Assembly: GCA_034508935.3 (NCBI GenBank)
Contig: CM067445.1
Coordinates: 5,462,791-5,526,790 of the forward strand
DNA from: Berghia stephanieae
Taxonomy: Eukaryota > Mollusca > Gastropoda > Nudibranchia > Aeolidiidae
DNA length: 64,000 bases
Direction: 5' to 3'
This document shows, in pieces, positions 58,926 to 64,000 of this stretch. The notes below the pieces were generated by a model. That model made no database searches and had not been told where the DNA came from. It saw nothing but the letters and a program-made list of their open reading frames with translations. Positions within the stretch are counted from its first letter, which is position 1. Each line of letters begins with the position of its first letter. The position numbers and the translations under genes are program-made.

Positions 58926-61900
58926 GTAAGTATCCATATATGATAAGGAATTTATGATCGTGAGTAGAGGACAACGAAATGTCAACGATCGAAGTCGGAG
59001 TGCGTTGTTCTTCTCAACTCGTTCCCTTCTTCGTAGAAGTTTAGAACCTGACTTACACTTGGCGTGTCCAAATTCAGTCACTTTTACTTTATTTATTTTT
59101 GTTATAAGAAGATAACGTCGCTTGGGAAATTTTCATGTGTTCTAAATTTTATGGGAAAAAGAAGAACCTTACACTTCCCATTTGTAAATTGAAATTGAAG
59201 GCTGGAACTGGAGTCGATTTTTCTACTTTTTGTGATTTTCCATCCATGAGATAAATTGAAATCTAATTGAAGCATTGAATGACACAAGAATTTCATTAGA
59301 TTTAGATTTGTGTGAATTTGAAGTTTAAATATGATGATATATAATAGGTCGAATGAGAAATTTTTAATTTTACTACGGGGAAATGTTCCTCAGGATTAGG
59401 ATAGGAGGCCTATGATATATGAGTAAGGGAATTTTGGAAAACTACTCTTCAACTGTAATTGTAACTTGAGTTAGTAGTAAAGTATTGTCGAGACTTTTAC
59501 TTTTACTTTTATTTTACGTGCATTTGTACTTTTAATTCTTACACTTACTACACAGTGGCCAGGGCAGATTATTATCATAGACCTAGTTATAGAGATAAGT
59601 AAAACTGCAGTCAGAATGCAGTGTCACAAACTTTTAAAAAATTGACTGTTGCGCTTAAACCAATTTTATATGAAAGAGCTAGTGACAACACTGATTACAA
59701 AACTGGCACTTTCATGAATCTTAATTTAACCCAATTTGATACCGATGGATGGGACTTGAAATTGAAATAAAATTTAATTTGATCATTTGATATTTATGGA
59801 ATTCAGTATTTTATAAAAACCCTCAGAATATTTTCCAATCCCATACTAAACCTAAAAAAGTCAGTACACACTGTCTTTTTATTGGAGATCAGAACCCAGA
59901 AATGGGTCGGTCTATGTATTTGCGTAAAAGTTCAGTAAATTTTTGTCAGGGCGAGGTGACTTGCTCAAGGCCACACAGCACAGTGGTGGGTGATTGAACC
60001 CGGTATCTTTAGGGTATGAAGCGAAAACCGTACAGCTGAGCCCCCTAATTATTAGAATTTAAAAAAATACATAAAAGTCTGTGTGAAAAAATTACCCTGG
60101 TCAAAAAAATTTGCAAGTTACTCGTTATATCAATCTGTAAAAATTATTTTTATGATTGTTGGATTTGCCAGTAATTCTGTGTTTGTTGGCAAAATATTTA
60201 ATATGGGCTATACTGAACAATTTTGATCCAGAACCCTCTTTATTTTTTAAAGATTAGATTTCTCAATATCTATTTGCACCCCAGTTTTTATATATTTGTT
60301 GTAAAGGGGAAACCTGAAGTGTAAACCACTTTTTGTGTGTATTGTTATTGATTTCTTCACGTCTTGTATCCCCAGGTGGCAGCATGCAATATCAAGGTTG
60401 AACTGGTCAACGACACCTTCACAGAGTTACGGGGCGAAATCGCAGGCCCCCCAGATACCGCCTATGAAGGAGGGAAATTCAAACTAGAAATAAAAATACC
60501 AGAAACATATCCATTTAATCCACCCCTAGTGAGTAGGACAATTGTGTCAATACATGTCATAATCAGTTGGAAGGTGAAAATTTTGGATTTGCATTTTCTC
60601 CCCAGAGCATTTCTTTATTTGAAGTAAATCGGGTGATTTTTCATGGAGTTATGGTCAAGGTATGGGAAAGGTATCCAGCAACATTTCTCAAATTTCATAC
60701 TTTTTCAACTTGACTAGCTGCAAAAAATTATTTAGAAGTGAAATAAAGCTTTGATGTTTCCCGAAGATGTACAAAAAGGGTTGATTTAATCATATATTGA
60801 CAAGAGATCATTTTTGATAAAAATTGACCCTCTAACTAAACTCGGCAATATCTCGGTTCAAACTTGCACATCCGACTGATTCTGTCATTCACTGTAAAGG
60901 TTATCTGTTACATTCTTATTTTCTTTTTGAAAATGTCAATTTGACAAATTAGGGAGCAGGCTATGGCGGAATATAATGATCTTGAAAAATGTGTATGAAA
61001 CGGTACCAAACAAAGTGAGTAAGAAAAAAATCCGAAAACAATCAGTCTGGGATTTTTTTTTTTCTCTTCTATTTTTGTGGCTCTGTTTTCTACACAGATC
61101 TTTATCATTTTTTTATACTTGGTGCTTGTGTGCGATTTTTTTCCCCCTTTCAGCATTATGTGTCTTGTCCATGAACAAACGTTTTTTTTGGTGCATTTGT
61201 GCACTCATGTTTTATTGCATTTTAGAGTCGTGTGTTTTTTTTCTTCTTTTGTAAATCCAATCAATGTGCATATTTTGTCAGTTAATGTATGAATGTTGTA
61301 TGTGGTGCTTGAATATGATTTTTCTTTGACTGCTTGTTGTTATTATAAAATGGATAAGGGTGAATATTTATGATGACTTCTATATATTTTTCTTTCCTCC
61401 CCATTTTTCGTGCAGGTAAAATTTGTCACAAAGTTATGGCATCCGAATATAAGTTCTGTCACTGGAGCGATTTGTCTGGACATCTTGAAAGATCAATGGT
61501 AAGATGGCTTATGTTTTTCTACTTGAGATTTAGTTACATTCAAAGAGTAGACCGAATAGTTCTGATTACATAAGTGTTAAGAGTTACAGTCTTCTTTGAC
61601 TTTATGGTCGACTGTTTTCAAAACATAATATGTGTAATATTAACCAAATAGCACATACTGCTACCTATATAAAAATGGCAGTATGGTACTTAACTTGAAT
61701 TTTTTTTTTTTTTTTTTTTTTTTGTGGTTGGTTTGGAACAGAAATCATTGTTCACATAAATAACGACATTAAACATAAAATGGACCAGATAGAATGCTTC
61801 CCGATTTTTGACATGTCTAGCATTGACACACTCAATATCCATGGATACATAAGAGGAATGGAACTCATAATGCTTCTTTTTTGTTGTTGTTGTTGTTGTT

Positions 61901-62818
61901 GAAAATCTCAAATATTATTTTATCAGACACTTTTTTAGACATACTTTGAAAAATCAAAATTCGTGTACATTTCAATGAATCAAGTTCTCTTGACTGTATA
62001 TGTTAATTTCAACCAATTGCTTATAATTATAAATATATATGTTCAAACATGGTCAAAATAATCGAATAATTTTGAGTCTGACATTTTCAGTGCTTTAAAA
62101 AAAATACCCCCTAAAATTGCAGTATTCAATGCATGTAATTTTTCCAAAGGCCCGTTAATCTGTGAGTTAAAACGGCATTTCATGGTTTTATATTTCTATT
62201 ATTTTGATGAAAGGATTGATGCTATGGTGATCGCCAATGTATTTATATCTTGTCATACCCCTTACGGCTGCAGCTATAGGCCTCTGCACAGTGCTATTGT
62301 CACATTAATATTTATCTTGTACCCCTTACGGCTGCAGCTATGGCCCTCTGCACAGTGCTATTGTCACATTAATATTTATCTTGTACCCTGTAGGGCTGCA
62401 GTACATTGCTATTGCCACATGAATATTTATCGTGTACCCCTTACAGCTGCAGCTATGGCCCTCTGCACAGTGCTATTGTCAGTGCAAGCACTTAGGCCGC
62501 GATGTCACATGAATATTTATCTTGTAGGGCTGCAGCACAGTGCTATTGCCACATAAATATACACAGTGCTATTGTCACATAAATATATATCTTGTACCCC
62601 TTAGGCTGCAGCACAGTGCTATTGTCATATAAATATTTATCTTGTACTCCTTAGGGCTGCTGCTATGACCCTCCGCACAGTGCTATTGTCACTGCAAGCA
62701 CTGTTGGCCGCTCCAGAACCCGATGATCCTCAGGATGCAGTGGTGGCCCAGCAATACAAGGAGAATAATGAAATATTTCAAAGGACGGCCCAACACTGGA
62801 CTAAAGCCTATGCTGGAG
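58863..62818 (+). CDS. UBE2K: ubiquitin-conjugating enzyme E2 K, four exons, C-terminus beyond the window
   Basis: It takes ubiquitin from E1 on its catalytic cysteine and builds mainly Lys48-linked chains in the cytosol. Exons: 58863-58925, 60376-60528, 61416-61498, 62655-62818; all introns GT-AG with agreeing phases. The 154 residues start [19 protein letters not shown] and match human UBE2K closely: [24 protein letters not shown], then HPN at residues 81-83 and the catalytic Cys92 in [16 protein letters not shown], followed by [17 protein letters not shown]. The family is about 200 residues with a C-terminal UBA domain. The UBA exon or exons are not seen before 64000. A MITE sits in intron 2 and a tandem array derived from exon 4 sits in intron 3. 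Confidence 0.96.
58926..60375 (+). other. UBE2K intron 1
   Basis: Mostly unassigned sequence. An inverted S3-like SINE piece lies at 59945-60055 (CTCAAGGCCACACAGC; TGATTGAACCCGGTATC). Confidence 0.6.
60376..60528 (+). CDS. UBE2K: UBE2K exon 2
   Basis: 51 codons after acceptor ATCCCCAG: the beta-sheet with [14 protein letters not shown]. Donor CTA|GTGAGT. Confidence 0.95.
60549..60893 (+). mobile_element. MITE M4, copy 3, in UBE2K intron 2
   Basis: Starts 20 bases after exon 2. Left end AATCAGTTGGAAGGTGAAAA, right end ACATCCGACTGATT. Close to the copy at 32012-32382. Confidence 0.8.
61416..61498 (+). CDS. UBE2K: UBE2K exon 3, catalytic cysteine
   Basis: [20 protein letters not shown] then LDILKDQ plus two bases of Trp. 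Acceptor TTCGTGCAG, donor GTAAGA. Confidence 0.96.
62240..62654 (+). repeat. tandem array in UBE2K intron 3 derived from the exon 4 boundary
   Basis: Seven units, six of them starting at GCTGC at 62267, 62331, 62395, 62446, 62529 and 62605, plus a partial one near 62561; the true exon copy is at 62656. Spacing is 64, 64, 51, 83, 76 and 51 bases. Each unit joins intron sequence (AATATTTATCTTGTACCCCT) to the start of the exon (GCAGCTATGGCCCTCTGCAC then AGTGCTATTGTCA). The unit at 62446 extends further into exon sequence (GTGCAAGCACTTAGGCCGC). Several units keep an AG where the true acceptor is. Confidence 0.9.
62655..62818 (+). CDS. UBE2K: UBE2K exon 4
   Basis: One base completes Trp, then [20 protein letters not shown] to TKAYAG. 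Acceptor CTCCTTAG, donor GTGAGA. Its first ~37 bases and acceptor are the source of the tandem array just upstream. Confidence 0.96.
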
Positions 62819-64000
62819 GTGAGATCTGATTTAGATTATTTTCAAGAGCTATGGAATGATTTCTTTTTTTCATTACTTTGTCTGGATTGAATGATGAAAA
62901 ATAATCATGCAGAGTGAGGAGTAACTGCCAGTATTATACCGGCCAAGTTCCCTGATAAAATCGGATTTACTCTGATTTTTTTCTTCCTTTTTGAACGAAC
63001 ATCCCACCGTAATATGGAAAACCCAGATTTTTTTTTTTTTCATCCATCATGTCTTGATTTAAAAAAAATAACTTTTTAATGTTAAACTGGTTTTTCAAGT
63101 TGGTGAGTGCAACCTTTACAAATATTGTGGTACTAGATAATACTCATTAAGGGATGCTGGGCAACTTTCATAAAAAGTATCGGATATATAGTGAAATGAA
63201 AGGAAATATTAGTAAGATTAAATAGAGATTTATGAGTATCGATAACATAATTTATTGGGTATAGCCATTCGACGGAGCGCCGGTTTGATTTATTTTTCAC
63301 ATCACCTGACGATTCGATGTTCCTGTCCAAATTTAGGACAGGTTGGCCGGTGTACAGTTTTATAGCAGTAATAGCATTTTTTATTATGGAGCAGCTTGAC
63401 TCTCCTTTACAGCCTTTGCTTCATACCTGGAAAGTACTAAGTTTTAGACCTGTAAATTCTCAGTCAATTCGTCAAATTCAAATATTTTTAAAAAGGAAAT
63501 GAAGAAAGAAAGAATTCATGAATCATAGTCAAATGACCGTGAAGTAATTAGGAATGTTCCACAGCGCTACGCATAGCTCAAGGGGCGTTTATATTTACGA
63601 TGGATATATTTCCAAGGCTATGCGACACTTCTTAGAATTGCCGTGTCTGAACACATCCCAGTGTATTTTCACACAGCCTTCGTGAATTATCTTTTCACTT
63701 TCCAAAACTGGATTGATCCCAATGGTAGCCAATTTTAACTGAGCTGCCGAGCGATAAATTTCACTGTTTCGTCTAAGCCAAAATTGACCACATTTACTTG
63801 GTGGAACCTAAAAGATTAATGTGAAAGCCGGAAGTGCGTTATGAAGACACCTTCAAATTGAAAGTTATATGATTGCTACAAGCACATCTCAATTGCCTCG
63901 CGTTGTATACAAACTGGTTGATCGTTTCTTCACTGATTGGGTACCTAATTGTAAGAAACAATTGTAAGTAGCCTAATTAATTCCCACGTAAATTAGTTTT
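62819..64000 (+). other. UBE2K intron 4 (partial), no exon seen
   Basis: Searched for the expected UBA-domain residues in all plus-strand frames without success. No repeat family from this window is recognised here. Confidence 0.6.

Noticed and set aside
60364-60627. Single-exon frame of 87 residues over UBE2K exon 2
   Set aside because: It runs through the splice donor at 60529 into the intron; the spliced model fits the family exactly.

Overview
This window is invertebrate nuclear DNA, most likely from a mollusc or another lophotrochozoan. The evidence is spliced genes with GT-AG introns, tRNA-derived SINEs, two kinds of APE-type LINE, several MITE families and very abundant triplet microsatellites. 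The mollusc guess rests on the 3' end of the commonest repeat, which resembles repeat tails I remember from bivalves and gastropods. That is memory, not a search.

Two host genes are certain. PRPS (ribose-phosphate pyrophosphokinase) lies on the minus strand, with six coding exons between 44982 and 32989 covering about 288 of the usual 318 residues; its last exon is not visible. UBE2K (ubiquitin-conjugating enzyme E2 K) lies on the plus strand, with four exons between 58863 and 62818 covering 154 of about 200 residues; the UBA-domain exon or exons lie past the window. The two genes point away from each other across about 14 kb of repeats. I see no functional link between them. One further exon candidate (11057-11212) and a short kinase-like fragment (near 28.4 kb) are weak calls.

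Layout. 0-12 kb is a nest of repeats dominated by a roughly 525-bp retroposon, called R1 here, that makes 13-16 bp target duplications. Around 12.0-25.8 kb the sequence turns into homopolymer-stretched text in which R1 and SINE copies are still recognisable; I read this as failed assembly consensus, not biology. 26.6-28.2 kb is a 33-bp minisatellite. 29-45 kb is PRPS with introns full of SINEs, MITEs, microsatellites, a 39-bp minisatellite and a 2.1-kb foldback-like element. 45-58.6 kb is intergenic, with a CR1/L2-like LINE end, SINE clusters, a MITE cluster and a 5'-truncated LINE that keeps most of its reverse-transcriptase ORF. 58.6-64 kb is UBE2K.

The observations most worth following are: (1) an R1 insertion exactly on the PRPS exon 6 splice donor, which duplicated the donor; (2) a tandem array in the UBE2K intron built from the acceptor and first bases of exon 4; (3) a shared 3' hairpin in two retroposon families, with the same loop and compensating stem changes; (4) an elaborate palindrome cluster at both ends of a 2.1-kb element in PRPS intron 1. 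No LTR element, virus copy, CRISPR array or functional rRNA/tRNA gene was seen. Family names R1, R2, S1-S3, M1-M4 and T1 are labels used only here, and repeat borders were aligned by eye.
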